Source: Apoda limacodes (taxonomy: Eukaryota; Arthropoda; Insecta; Lepidoptera; Limacodidae). From it: DNA of 64,000 nt. Of the stretch, positions 21,005 through 32,245 are shown piece by piece; within the stretch, counting starts at the first letter, position 1; each line of letters starts with the position of its first letter. Made by a program: the position numbers and the translations under genes. A model generated the notes under the pieces. The model was not told the origin of the DNA and made no database searches. It saw only the letters and a program-made list of their open reading frames with translations. The DNA is taken from contig OX291545.1 of NCBI GenBank assembly GCA_946406115.1, forward strand, positions 6,696,001-6,760,000. Direction: 5' to 3'.

Positions 21005-21486
21005 AGTCCATTATTTCTTTTCATCCCCCCAACCGACCTTGGCACGGTCGTAAAACTATCGTTAGGCAGCCTCGGCACGTACTAACGGCCCCAGATGTCG
21101 ATCACGCAGTCGGGAAAGCGAGATTAGTCTCTATGTCCTCGCCTAATAGGGCCTCCCCCCTAACACGGCGCCAACGTCCCCGGGTTCGTCGGCGCCCGCA
21201 AGGATACACGAGGTATCAAAGAGTGCCAGGGCGCTTCTCGCCTCTACTCAATCGCAACCGCATCCGCGGAACGGGGAACTCCCCTCCTGGCGCTGACTCA
21301 CCTTCGGGTTCGAGACTGACGCCGGTCGAAGGGACGCCCCCGAAAGCTACAACCCAAGCCGAGGCTCCCCCCGCGTGGTACCCTTAAGCGTTGGGCGCTA
21401 TATGGGCTGAGGCTCCTTTAGAGTCTCACCCCAAAAACCCGGTGAAGCAGAAATGGCTGCAACAGCCAACTGCATAGTCAGCTCAG
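21005..21486 (-). repeat. GC-rich dispersed repeat, copy 2 (longest)
   Basis: Reverse orientation relative to 1365 and 63605: it ends CAACAGCCAACTGCATAGTC at 21462-21481. The body is GC-rich with P/R/T-rich open frames (21133-21387). No domain is recognisable in that frame, and its composition is explained by the GC content. It could be the ORF1 region or 5' UTR of a non-LTR element. Confidence 0.65.
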
Positions 21487-21539
21487 AAAAGCCGATTAAA
21501 AAACCTTTCGCACATAATTAGGTACTCGCGGACAAAAAT

Positions 21540-21722
21540 ATACCCACATACGTAGGTACTTGGGTACAAATACATACGCACATACGTAGGTGCATGCGTA
21601 CAAATACATACAAATACGTAGGTACTTGCTTAGAAATACATAGACACACACGTAGATACTTGCGTACAAATACATACACAAGTACGTAGGTATATGTGTA
21701 CAAAGACGTACACACAAACATG
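21540..21722. repeat. 34-bp minisatellite, about 5 copies
   Basis: The ACGTAGGTACTTGCGTACAA-type unit recurs, with CGTAGG/CGTAGA at 21551, 21585, 21617, 21651 and 21685 (spacing 34, 32, 34, 34). Antisense open frames across it (tyrosine/valine/cysteine-rich) are by-products of the repeat. Confidence 0.9.
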
Positions 21723-22185
21723 TTGCCTCATGTATGGGTATGACCTTTTTTTACTGTTGACATAAAAAAAAGATATTTCTTAAATCCATCAAAATCCATA
21801 ATGATTTTTAATACAAGCCTATACAAAGCCCTCGTGGTGGATTGTGTCCTATGCCTTGCAGTGGGACATAAAAGCGGTAAAGGTTAATAGAGCCTCTACA
21901 TGAACGGGTTCTTCCTAACACAAAGCATCCTCGGGCGACTTTTTTGTTCATGCACTGTCCCTTCACACTTTTACAACCCACTTGGGTGCCAACGGACTCT
22001 GCTAAGCCTATGCTAACTGTCTTCTTATCTGTGCGACCTTCAAAGGGCTCGATTTTTCATACCACCACAAGGTAAAATCACAAAATATGTGTTATTATGG
22101 TGAATGTACTAACACACACAAAATAAAAAAAAACACAAAACGAAAACATTCAAGAGGTCCCCATAGAAGAGACACGTCTTTATTG
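21723..22185. other. No gene seen
   Basis: A short motif CCTATGCCTTGCAGTGGGAC near 21850 is of the kind found in LINE/SINE 3' ends. Otherwise nothing recognised. Confidence 0.35.
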
Positions 22186-22340
22186 TTTTTAACCAATTAC
22201 AAAAAAAGGAGGTTCGCAGTTGGACCCGTATGTTAATATGTATGTATGTTTGTCCGCGATTATCTCGCGTTTGGCTGCACCGATTTTGATGCGGTGTTTA
22301 GAAAAGTATTTTTTACATTCTGGTGAAAGTATATATACAA
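22186..22340 (+). repeat. Dispersed repeat (AAAGGAGGTTC … ACCGATTTTGATG family)
   Basis: TTTAACCAATTACAAAAAAA then GGAGGTTCGCAG and GCACCGATTTTGATGCGG. A related copy is at 25980-26115 (AACCGACTTTAAGACAGGAA, GAACCGATTTC). Non-coding. Confidence 0.5.
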
Positions 22341-22877
22341 CAAATAAATAACCCATGACGTCGTCTGCATGGATCCGTTATTTATTACAAATTCTAATTA
22401 GAATTAAACATTCTAACGATTTTTTTTGGTGATGCGGTTTATTTTGTCGACAATATTATAGTACACTTACGAGCAAAAATAACTAGTTACTTACATAAAC
22501 GAGAATATTTCATGAAATACTGGATTAAATATTATATAAGGCGTATTAAAATAGTCACGAATCCTAAATCACGTCTGTCTTAATCTGCACATATACTAAT
22601 GAATAATAAGCAAATTAAATCCTTGCAAGCGTTATGCGGCACTGAGGCCATATAGCAGCGCGATACAAGAAGGTCTAAGTAATGGCTACTTTGTTCTACT
22701 CAACGATATATAAATAAATTACGTATGTACTTACTTAATTACAGGGTTACAGCCATTTTTTCGGTGCATGTGGCTTTAGTGACCCCCTACTACTGAACTG
22801 AGAGACGTTTCACGTCAAAAAACATAATACATGCTTCAAACTTAAAGTGATTATAGTAAAAGCTCTAAAAAAAAGAA
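22341..22877. other. No gene seen
   Basis: AT-rich, unassigned. Confidence 0.35.
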
Positions 22878-23745
22878 CAATATTAAAACCAGCTAATAAT
22901 TGAGTCAAGTTTAGGTATTTTGTGGTGGTACATAACGACTCGCACTCGGTTGATTTTCATTAGATGCATAAATTTTCGCCGAGTAACGCCTAAATCCATC
23001 AAGATTCTATGGGTGAAGACTTATATACAGACTTTTGTGACGTCTTAGCAGGTATTCTTCATTTAATTTTTAAAACAGATAACATCCTATTTGTTTTAAA
23101 TAACAGCGAGCCAAAATTCTAATGAGATTCAATAAAACATAAATTAATTTTCAAATTTCTAAGACAACCAATTTCAAAGGCCAATAACGTGGCTTTGATT
23201 ATTTCCTTGGCAAAAATTAATAAGATTTATTCTATCTCTTTCTGCTCTTGAACCGCGGGTATCGAGAGAGAGCGAGAGAGAGATTAGGATGGAGTAATAA
23301 TCGGATGGAATTTTATTATTAAATTGCTGCCACGTCTCGTTCAACTTTAGCTATCGAACATACAATAGAACCATTGAGCGCATTTTCCTTGAATCTTATG
23401 ACAAACGGTCAAGTGGTAATCAGCATTTTCGTGTCGTATTGTTTATTAGTTCATACAAGGAACTCGTGGGCCAGTAACAGTCGTCTATCGAAAACGACAT
23501 GCGAAGTAAAGAATCGTCAAGCGTGGTCTGTCATTGGATGGGTTACCACTTATTGGTACATTTTTGAAGCTACACCGTGCTCCGAAGAACCTAGGTGTTG
23601 TCGTATGACAGCAGTCGATAAGCCAAGTCAGTCTACTTATAGGTAGTTTAAAAAAATCTGATAGGCGAATGGTCACTAGGTTGACAACGTTTGCCAATCC
23701 GGACTAGGCCCATGCCCAATGGTGAACTATGGCCGAATCCTCTAT
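22878..23745 (+). repeat. ~0.87-kb dispersed repeat, copy 1 (partner 50040-50945)
   Basis: It follows its partner for the whole length: TAAAACCAGCTAATA, TATTTTGTGGTGGTAC, CCATCAAGATTCTATGGGTG, AATAACGTGGCTTTGATT and GGCCCATGCCCAATG at the end. It contains a GA microsatellite (about 23266-23285) that is longer in the partner. The open frame at 23374-23646 and its antisense lie within the repeat and look non-genic. A GCCCATGCCCA-type 3' end suggests a retroposed unit. Confidence 0.85.
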
Positions 23746-24879
23746 TCACTTAAGGAGAGTCAGGTGGTCGGTCGGTCTGTCTGTATGTCTATGTGTGTGT
23801 CATGCCAATTCGTCACGAGTCTCTAGCTTTGTAAATGAAATAAGCCAGAAACCTGAAATAGTTTGTAGAATGTTGACCAAAAACCAACTATTTAATTAAA
23901 AAGCGATTTTTGGTATAGGAATACATGAAAAAAGAGTCTATTTCTAATCTTACTCTAGCATGTGGGACGTCATTGTATAGAGCTCATTAAGTTAAGTACA
24001 AATGTATTCTTTTGATATTGAAAATTAAAGAAATGCGAGGCTGTTGAAATTTGGAGTACTTGACCATTTTTGTTGGAATGCCTGTTTTAAAAACTAAACT
24101 ATCTTGAAATTTCTAATAAGATCCATAACATAATAAATTTCAATAACAATTACTGGAGATGGTGGTAAATGATGTAGTTTGTGAGCTGTGACCCAGATAA
24201 ACTGTTAAAATTCCTATTAAATAGTAAGTGTAAGTATACAGTCACATAGACAGACGGGCAGACAGACATACCTCAGAACCTGAAGCACATAGGGCTCCGT
24301 GTTGCTTTTGGGTAAGAAACTTCAAAACTAAGTATACAAAAATGCAAGAATTGCGGTTTCCTTTCTAAGTGGTAGGTACGCGATCGTGGCTAAAACTCTT
24401 AAAACGATGCTATTGTTGGCCATGTAGAATGTTTATAAAAGCGGCATTGCGTCATCCTGAAATGCAAGGCGATGTCCCCTAACCCCCCACTAGCGTATCT
24501 ACTTTTGTTATAAAAATATACTTCTATATCAAATTATTTATTTTTGTAATATTTGCTCTAATTTCTGCCTTCGTCCAGGCACAGGTGGAAAAGTCGATAT
24601 TTCACAGGCCGCGGCCGCGGGCGCGCGGTGACCTAGCCGGAGCCGGGATGAACCTTTTTGGTAACCGCTTAATTAAAAACCTAATTACTTTTTCTCACTG
24701 AATGGACGTTCGGTTAAACACAAGGTCTGTAAGGCAAGAGAGGTGAATGAATTTGTTTTTTGTTTTCATTGTTTATTATGGATACTAATAGCGTATGAAA
24801 AAGAAATATTAATGATATTGAATTAAGCGCCAAAAGGCATCGTCACGATCGTGATAGTGGTTTTTTTTTATTAATAGCT
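23746..24879. other. No gene; weak dispersed-repeat traces
   Basis: Runs of GGTCGGTCGGTCTGTCTGTA (about 23768) and GACAGACGGGCAGACAGACA (about 24250) are typical margins of the CGAGTCGGACTCG repeat family. A small GC-rich patch (CGCGGCCGCGGGCGCGCGGT) lies at about 24610-24630. Nothing coding. Confidence 0.4.
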
Positions 24880-25135
24880 CCTACTTACTTTATAAGTATG
24901 TATTTGTGTGTCTGTTTATTTGTTAGTTTGTTTGTTACTACTTTACATCGCAACGGAGCAACCAATCATACAGAGAAATGTAGATGAAGGACAAAGGCTA
25001 CTATTTAAAAGTTCGCGCAGGAATAACTATAACCGGATGTCTATAGCTATAGCAAATTTTTTTCCACTATCCAGGAGTAGTTGTAGAAATCTCTCGCCGA
25101 TAACCAAAAAAAAAGGGAGGTCAAAAGCTAGTTTG
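24880..25135 (+). repeat. Dispersed repeat ending AAAAGCTAGTT
   Basis: Same family as 10540-10722, with a GTTTGTTTGTTACT start. It shares CTCTCGCCGATAACC with the trace at about 6945. The open frame across it is not thought to be a gene. Confidence 0.45.
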
Positions 25136-25979
25136 AGATCTTCGTCAATCGAACGTAAGCCTAAATACAACTTACTCATAAATAAAACAATAAATGAACA
25201 CAGATTAGATAACTTTATTTATAAAAAAACTTTATAATTCATGAAAAAAACGCGGATGTTTTTTAAATAACTCATTCAAGGCACTTACAACATGAAGTTT
25301 TTACAATTATGTCACAACGAACCTTTCTCGGAGTCTCTTCGTTTTTAATTATTGCGCATTAAGACTGCAATATAGGCTAGATCGCGTAAATACGCCGTTT
25401 TTGTGTTAATATTGTGGCTAAACTATGACATTTAATAAAATACATATTATAACACTTGCTTTTGTCTAGTGCATTACCTTACTAAATGATTTCTATAAAG
25501 TCTATTTAATGAAATAAGAAATCTGGAAGTGACCATTGTTTCAACTGTTGTGCAAATTTTTAAAGCGTGTATTGTATTTGCTTGTAATGAAAGTAGGTTA
25601 TATAATTAGAATAGCTTGTTATCTAATGCATTGACTTTACGTTGTCGCTAAAAGTCAAAAAGTGTGACTACAAAATAGTAAAAACGTTAATTTCCATACA
25701 AAAAAATCAAAACAAAAAATGTTTTAGACTTACTCTGTTGGCTCTTATAAATAAATAAAATATATACATAAATTTTAATTAGTAATAACATAAATAAAAA
25801 CATGAGGTAATAAAATCTTTTTAAACTAAAAAAGTAAACTATATACATATATCACTATAAAAACCTAAATTAAATAATTGTCTTTTCCACTTAGTGTCTT
25901 TTAAATTCAATTCAAATTATATATCATAATATGAAAAATATAGTACGACTGCGAGACGCGAGATGCTGGGCGGCTTTCA
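25136..25979. other. AT-rich spacer, nothing recognised
   Basis: Long A/T-rich stretch without coding signal. Confidence 0.4.
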
Positions 25980-26120
25980 TTTTTAACCGACTTTAAGACA
26001 GGAAGAGGTTCTATGTTTGACGGTTATATTTTTTTATGTATGTCCACCGATTTCTCCGTCAACTGTGAACCGATTTCAAAAATATTTTTTTATTTGAAAG
26101 AGTACGTTCCTGAAGTAATC
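25980..26120 (+). repeat. Dispersed repeat, partner of 22186-22340
   Basis: AACCGACTTTAAGACAGGAA, then GGTTCTATG and GAACCGATTTC. Non-coding. Confidence 0.45.
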
Positions 26121-26378
26121 CCAAATTAAAAAAGTGAATTTAAAACTTTTCTAAAGAATTTAAAAATTCAAATATTATTGATGTAAATTTTTCACACATT
26201 TGTTCATTAAACGCAGTTGGTTCTTAAAAGTTATAAAGCCATTAATTTTCCTACAAGATTAATAATTGTGTGTTACAACTAAATTTCAAATTTAAATACA
26301 AAATCAATAGGGAAATGAGAAAATAACCTCTAATCTAATAAAAAAGTTGTTAAGCTTTCACGAGTTATTTTTATACCA

Positions 26379-26690
26379 TAGGTGTCAAACAAGATTACGG
26401 TCCGCCTGATGTTAAGGGTAACCGTTGCCTATGGACGCTGGAAACACCAAAAGCATTACTCGCGAGTTGCCGACCCTGTAAAAATATAACCACTTCTTTC
26501 TTGAAGAATCCCATAGAAACCATGGCAAGGAGCTCATTCCACAACCTAAGCGTTCGCGGGGAAAAGTTTCTATGAAATCGAACTGTACGTGACCATCCCT
26601 GCCGATAATGGCAAGCAATGCGACGGTAGAATGCAGCTGTTGGCATCATTTCGATCAATTCCTCAGAACACAGCCCATTAACTCGTTATA
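26379..26690 (-). pseudogene. LINE-A fragment, diverged
   Basis: The minus strand reads I-E-M-M-P-T-A-A-F-Y, R-T-V-R-F-H-R-N-F, R-L-W-N-E-L-L and F-F-K-K-E-V. It then gives the 3' UTR motif ending at 26379. It is more decayed than the copy at 8638-9144, with small deletions. Confidence 0.85.
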
Positions 26691-27355
26691 TAATGGTGTG
26701 TGTTACCTTCGCGCTATTTATTGGCGCACTATGACTATAAATCGCTCGAGGTCAAGTGATATTTCCAGGACTTTGGACTTCCGAGTATGATATGAATAGA
26801 CTATTTTCAACATATGCCATACTTGCACGTAAAGCTCATATATCTCCACCGAGAAATTTCTGCCCGGCACGTATTTGGTGCAATTAACTTAAAAGCTCGC
26901 CATTACTGAAGAGCTTCCTAGCAATCTCGATACTGCGTTATTCATGAGCAACTATTTCTTTCATCCTCATCAAAACATTATACAACGCCGTCCATGTATC
27001 CAGGTCACAGGTATTTAACTTCTGCTTTTTAAGTACTTGATGTATGTATCGGTAAGTTATGTTATAGGTTTACAAAAAATTGTTACCTTATACAATAGTA
27101 GTTATATAGGTGTTTAGAAAATCATTTATGGTATTAAATATAGAAAACTTTTAGTCGCAAGTCGCAAGTAAGCAAAAAATTTTAAGAACATACATATTTG
27201 CGTAGCTTCTAAGCATTTATTTTTTAATTTGTATTTAAAGATTTTTTTTTATTTTAAGAAAGTAAATTATCAATCATAAACTAAAAATAAAAACAACAAC
27301 TAGTCATATTTTTTTCTGTTAATGTATGTATATATGTTTATTGTCACGGTTTCAT
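26691..27355. other. No gene seen
   Basis: Unassigned, AT-rich toward the right. Confidence 0.35.
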
Positions 27356-27356
27356 C

Positions 27357-27480
27357 CAGCCAGCGGCTGGACATACACACATATTCCCTGCCCAGCGGCT
27401 GAACACACACATAGATTTCCTGCCCAGCGGCTAGACACACATCTACATTCCATTCCCAGTGGCTGAACACACACTTAATT
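27357..27480. repeat. 32-bp minisatellite, 4 copies
   Basis: CAGCGGCTGGACATACACAC-type units start at 27361, 27393, 27425 and 27457, exactly 32 bp apart. The copies differ by several substitutions. Confidence 0.92.
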
Positions 27481-27864
27481 TAAAATGTTTTTACATATTT
27501 GGCTACAAAGTGGCCCTCTTTATTTAGGTTTGTTTCGTTCAATATGTTTAACACATCTCTGAAAAATCTGAAAGTGTAGAACACTAGCACGTGGCCTGTA
27601 ATAACCATCAAATATAATACAAACAAGCGAGAGACACACAGCCGATCAAGATAAGCGTATTTGCAGACTTAAACCAAGGTTGCAGTAAAGGTTACTACGA
27701 AACTTTTCACTAAAAATGGGTCCAATCTTTTTTTATTTTTCTCGATGCCAGCTGATTGAATTTTGCGAAAAAAAATATTCTCTATTGAAAATAATTACCT
27801 TGAGTTTCAGCACAAAAAACTTACATACCACTAAATGCTGTAAAAAAACTTATAGCAATTTGGT

Positions 27865-28326
27865 GTTCCTGCTCCGAACTGTCCGGGACTTCAAAAACAT
27901 TCACAACATTGTACAATGCACTAGTTAGAAGCCAACTGGAATATAATTCGGCAATTTGAGTTGGTAAACTGAAATACTGCAGCCTCATGCAGGAGTGGGT
28001 CCAAAATAAATTCATAAGGTTACATGAAGCAGTACGGAGTGTATCTATTCTACCCCTTAATGTATCCAAACCTTATCTTGGGCATGACAGGATATAATAA
28101 ACTTAAGGTTGGGAGGGAACTTTTGCTGACATCCTATATCTTTAAAATTGTTAAGGGTAAAATTAGCAATGCGGATATATTATGGCACGTAGGTATATGC
28201 ATTTCGGATGGGTACGTGTGGCTGCGCCGCCGGCCGCCTCTGCTGGGGTTACCGTGCGGGTGGACGACTACACTACACGCATTGAATACCACCCATTCTG
28301 ATTTAGAGCTATTTAATTGCAATTAG
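27865..28326 (+). pseudogene. LINE RT C-terminal fragment
   Basis: Plus-strand reading: L-Y-N-A-L-V-R-S-Q-L-E-Y-N-S-A-I, then L-M-Q-E-W-V-Q-N-K-F-I-R-L. It continues L-L-L-T-S-Y-I-F-K-I-V-K-G-K-I and ends in a short basic stretch. This is the thumb and C-terminal part of a non-LTR polymerase, similar in kind to 19200-19905 but a different copy. Stops and a frame change near 28090. Confidence 0.7.
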
Positions 28327-28439
28327 AGACTGATTTGTTATAAAATGTAATTCGGTGTTTGAAATGTAGATAGGTTTTAAATTACTTTTTTTTTCTATAC
28401 TGCACTATGGCATTGGGTTTTTATGCCTGTAATGATTTG

Positions 28440-28620
28440 TATTTAATACCTTTATATAGCAATTTATGTGTATATATAGATATATAATCTGAATCTCGGA
28501 AACGGCCCCAACGATTTTCATAAAGTTTAGTATGCAGGGGGTTTTGGGGGCGATAAATCGATCTAGCTTGGTTTATTTTGAGAAAACGTCGTTTTATTCG
28601 TGTTTTAGGCAATAATAAAC
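28440..28620. repeat. Probable dispersed repeat (CTCGGAAACGGCCCCAACG)
   Basis: Has the look of a repeat core (GAAACGGCCCCAACGATTTT, GGGGGCGATAAATCGATCTA). No second copy was found in this window, so assignment rests on general familiarity with lepidopteran repeats. Confidence 0.3.
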
Positions 28621-29090
28621 TAAAAAAATATGAATTTTCCTTGACATCTATTGGCGAGTAGTAATACTATTATGTATGAAAAAAAAAACGAAGTCGAAAA
28701 CATCAACTAGTTCGACAAAAGTAACGATGTAGCTAATTCCTAAAATACAAAGTATTTTTAGTGCAACCCTTATGTCCAAGTTATTCTAGCAGAGGAAATA
28801 AACTACAACAATACAAGCGTTTACAATGGCAACATTGTCGCTTTATTGAGCAAAGCTTCTCAATGCAAAGTAATACAAAACTAATAACTTCCAACTGTTC
28901 CTGTTATTTCCTTAACTACTATACATACAATAACTCTACTAAATACATTCACCTTGCTTGCTATAAAACATTACGAAATGCTACAGGTTAAAATTTCAGT
29001 GTGAAACAGTTCCCCAGGGTTATTTTACATTGACCATAATATTTCCTACAAAGTTTGGCCCAGAAAACCTTTAGCAGATGAATCTATTTT
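28621..29090. other. No gene seen
   Basis: Unassigned. Confidence 0.35.
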
Positions 29091-29460
29091 GTGTAACAAA
29101 AGATTTTTTATCTGTCATAAACAACTTATTGGATCTGGCTCTATCGGAGGCTTTGTATTACGTAAGACTACTTTGTTTGGCATCAGAGTTGTGAATAGGT
29201 CACAACATATTGTTGTTAGGTTCGTAGGTATGTTATGTTGCTCCGGAAGAGCTTTCATGTACTCTACGTCCTTCCTAGTTAATAAGGAGAAAATTATTTG
29301 TTTCATACAGATAGAGCGTATTCTATTCTAATGATAGGAAAGTATTATTTTACTACGTTTGGTTCTTTATAAGATAATTACGCACATACACAAAATATAT
29401 ATTTTTCATTAGAAAAACGTTGATTCGTTCGCCATTAGGCGGTAGTAAACTGCGTGTTTG
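29091..29460 (-). repeat. Dispersed TE remnant, copy 1 (partner 57555-57915)
   Basis: Closely follows 57555-57915: ATCTGTCATAAACAAC, TATTGGATCTGGCTCTATCG, TTTGGCATCAGAGTTGTG and CATACAGATAGAGCGT. On the minus strand an open frame reads M-K-Q-I-I-F-S-L-L-T and then N-K-V-V-L; the partner has frame breaks. It is a transposon coding remnant of unidentified type. The partner lies next to a Helitron helicase fragment, so a Helitron origin is possible. Confidence 0.7.
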
Positions 29461-30339
29461 CTCCCGCTCACGAAGCGGTTAGTTATGATTTTTTATCAAT
29501 TTCTGATTTTAAAAAATCCGAACTGCGATCTTGTTATCACCTCTTTTCAACTATAGTTCATTAAATATAATATTTAAAACTGTCAAAAGGTTTTAAATGT
29601 AAACATAAATGTTTAATAATTTTTTTTACTTTAAACTTTTTATTAATATTTTTTTTACGAATTTCGTGTTAAAGCGTCTTTTTTTACAGAGGTGGAAGAA
29701 AAGTAGAATGTATCACTTGGTCTAAAAATATTCTTAGCTCGGGCGACGTATATTGAACTTCTGAACTAAACTCAGGATTTAACTTTAGAATCATTCTTAT
29801 ATCTATTAACATTTAATCCGTCTATCTGCTCACAGTCGTAAAAAAAAAAACAAGTAACATAATGATATATTTGCATTGTTGTATAATATTTAGTATAAGC
29901 TTATATGTCTAAGTATATATTCACTACTCGTACGCCCTTGTATATATGTACCTACAAATATGAGGATTTTAATTAAATAATCACAGTACAGATATGCAAG
30001 AAAATTCTTAAAAACATAATTTGTCTGTTGTAAACAACGACCTTCTAAGTAGAAAATAAAGGCTTTAGACCGAATGAAGTATGAAACTGGTGACGTTTTT
30101 TGTACGAAGCTGATGCGTCCGCTCTGTCGTACGACCAACTTCATTATGATAAGTCGCTTAACAAATGGAGCCTAATCTTAGGTATTATTCAGTACAGTCA
30201 TTGCAATACAGGCTTGGTCCGCATACAAATGCTAAGATGGGAAGTACTAGGCTTGATCATAATGGGTTGCATGCCACACATAGGTAAGTTTACAAGCTTG
30301 GGGAAAAGTCACATTGACGATGCCTTTCATATAAAAAAA
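29461..30339. other. No gene seen
   Basis: AT-rich. The 112-codon frame beginning at 30100 crosses into the repeat at 30340 and is not regarded as a gene. Confidence 0.35.
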
Positions 30340-31015
30340 TCAGCCAAGTGCGAGTCGGACTCGCGCACGAAGGGTTCCGTACCATTATCGACAAAAACGA
30401 GCAAAAAAATCACGTATGTTGTATGGGAGCCCTCCTAAATATTTTTTTTTTCTGTTTTTTTTTTAGTATATTGTGTTCTACTGCTTGTACAATGGGTTGT
30501 GTTCTGAGAAATTGTTCGAAATGATGCCCACGGCTACTTTCTACCATCGCACCGCTATCCATCGGCAGGAAATTCATTCTCACACTTTAGAACCTAAATG
30601 GACGCGTACAGTGCGGTTTCAGAGAAACTTCCTCTCGCGAACGCTTAAGTTGTGGAATGAGCTCCCTGCCAAGGTTTTTTGCAAGGACTACAGTATGGAG
30701 TTCTTCAAGAAAGAAGTTATTAGATTTCTAAAGGGTCGGCAACGCGCAAGTGATACCCCTGGTGTTGCAAGCGTCCATAGGCTACGGTGACCATCAGGCG
30801 GACCGTAATCTTGTTTGCCACCTTAGTGGTATAAAAAAAACAAAAATTTTTGTTATAGCGGCAACAGAAATACATCTTCTGTTAAAATAACAACTGTCTA
30901 ACTATAACGGTTCATGAGATACAGCTGGTGACAGACGGACGGACGCATGGACAGTGAAGCCTTAGTAATAGGGTTCCTAATCAGTTCCTTTCAGGTACGG
31001 AACCCCAAAAACTGG
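30340..31015 (+). repeat. CGAGTCGGACTCG dispersed repeat, split by a LINE-A copy
   Basis: The left part (30340-30470) starts CCAAGTGCGAGTCGGACTCG. The right part (30836-31015) reads TTATAGCGGCAACAGAAATA, then CAGACGGACGGACGCATGGA and TACGGAACCCC. The reversed head motif is found at 12475-12500 and 58390-58425. The two parts belong to one unit opened by the LINE-A insertion. Confidence 0.7.
30471..30835 (+). pseudogene. LINE-A, clean 5'-truncated copy
   Basis: An open frame from 30473 to 30790 ends F-L-K-G-R-Q-R-A-S-D-T-P-G-V-A-S. The 3' UTR follows (ACCTTAGTGGTATAAAAAAA). Nearly identical to 8638-9144 where they overlap, so it is a recent insertion. It starts inside L-C-V-F-Y. Typical 5' truncation by target-primed reverse transcription. 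Confidence 0.92.
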
Positions 31016-31186
31016 TCTTTATCGAAAACGGCTATGATAAAGAATTGATCTAGGTATAAGATTTTCCCAGAAATGAGATCTATCTAGATTTTCTATTAAG
31101 TAGGTAGCTAATAATAAAAAATTTACATTCTTGATATTTCTTTTTCCATAAATTAAATATCTTTTTTGGTGTTTAATAACATGGTT

Positions 31187-31441
31187 GAGACTCCTTCGCA
31201 GCTTAGTTGGTATTGTGGCCGACTGCTGTGCGGAGGGTGTGGGTTCGATATTTATATGATACACATTTGTGTTTGTCTTGACTCTGAGTGTATGTATGTA
31301 CGATATGTATGTATTTACAAAAAAAAAGTAGTATATATGTATTTGTATCCGTTGTCTGGTATCCATAACACAAGCTTTGCTTACTTGGGGCCACACGGCG
31401 CTGTGTTTAAGGTCCAAAAATATTTATAATAAATAAAATAT
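31187..31441 (+). mobile_element. tRNA-derived SINE
   Basis: The head has a pol III A-box-like CAGCTTAGTTGG and a B-box-like GGGTTCGATAT about 40 bp later, as in tRNA-derived SINEs. The body contains TCCGTTGTCTGGTATCCATA and CACAAGCTTTGCTTACTTGG. The 3' end is ATAATAAATAAAATA. Open frames across it on both strands are not genes. Target duplication not found. Confidence 0.8.
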
Positions 31442-31454
31442 ACTGTATAATATT

Positions 31455-31800
31455 GGTGGATTATCATCGTCGTGTGCCCACAGTATTTCAGGACACATGG
31501 CTTATGACGAAATGTTCTAAAGCCAGCTTGGCCAGAATTTACGTATTGGTTGTATGTGCAATCTATGATGATATACCTACTCAACGACTTGCGCCAGCAC
31601 CACATTTCAAAAGGCGCAATTCTTAAGCGATCCCGAACTGTATATATTTATTGCCAGAGAAAATATTATTTGTCCTGGAATCACCAATAGTGCAGATTTC
31701 ACTGATAATATTTACGTTATGCTTGATTTGCTTAGCGACTATATCATCCGCTTCTTACAATATACGAGCCCGGTATCCAGCCCTGGCTAGTTTTTTCTTG
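31455..31800. repeat. Dispersed repeat pair, copy 1 (partner 32848-33145)
   Basis: ATTTCAGGACACATGGCTTA, CAGCTTGGCCAGAATTTACG and CCACATTTCAAAAGGC recur in the partner as ATTTCAGGACACGTTGCTTT, AAGTTTGGCCAAAGTTTGGG and CCACATTTCAAAAC. Strongly diverged. Possibly an old transposon coding segment, but no family was recognised. Confidence 0.6.
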
Positions 31801-32039
31801 AACCAGTTTTTTGAACCAATTATAAAATTAGTATAACATACAAAACAATTTGCTTATTTAGACTAACACAGTATAATGAAGTACAATAGAGGGGCATGCC
31901 AAGATTCTAACTACCGCCTAATATAGTATTTTGTTTCTGATCCATCCCATATTACTGTTAAACTGGCGTTTTATTGGATTAATATAAAGCTAATTTGTCT
32001 AGATCCACTGTATCGGAAGCGGTATTGCAGCGGTGGGCT

Positions 32040-32245
32040 CACCGCCTGTCACGCAAAACTAAAATTGTTGTCGCCGTCCTCATTACCTTATGTTACTGAT
32101 GATATTCGCACAGCGAAGGACAATCAAAACCTTACACTTTTGTCATTGTTAGACTTCAGCAGTGCCTTCAATTCTGTACATTTTGATATACTTTTGGTCA
32201 TCCTTCAGTCCTTTAACGTATCTCCACTAGTAGTAAAATAGTTCG
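32040..32245 (+). pseudogene. LINE RT fragment (motif A region)
   Basis: Plus strand: Y-V-T-D-D-I-R-T-A-K-D, then L-L-S-L-L-D-F-S-S-A-F-N-S-V-H-F-D-I-L, the palm region with the first catalytic Asp of a Jockey/CR1-type reverse transcriptase. Ends at a stop near 32240. Confidence 0.75.

Noticed and set aside
21496..21721. Tyr/Val/Cys-rich antisense frames
   Set aside because: By-products of the 34-bp minisatellite.
23374..23697. Open frames on both strands, with a homologue at 50672-50959
   Set aside because: The homology is explained by the dispersed 0.87-kb repeat. The frames are not equally preserved and show no domain.
27357..27480. Possible CRISPR-like array
   Set aside because: Units are contiguous tandem copies without spacers, in a eukaryotic sequence.
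31166..31429. Open frames on both strands
   Set aside because: They cover a tRNA-derived SINE.
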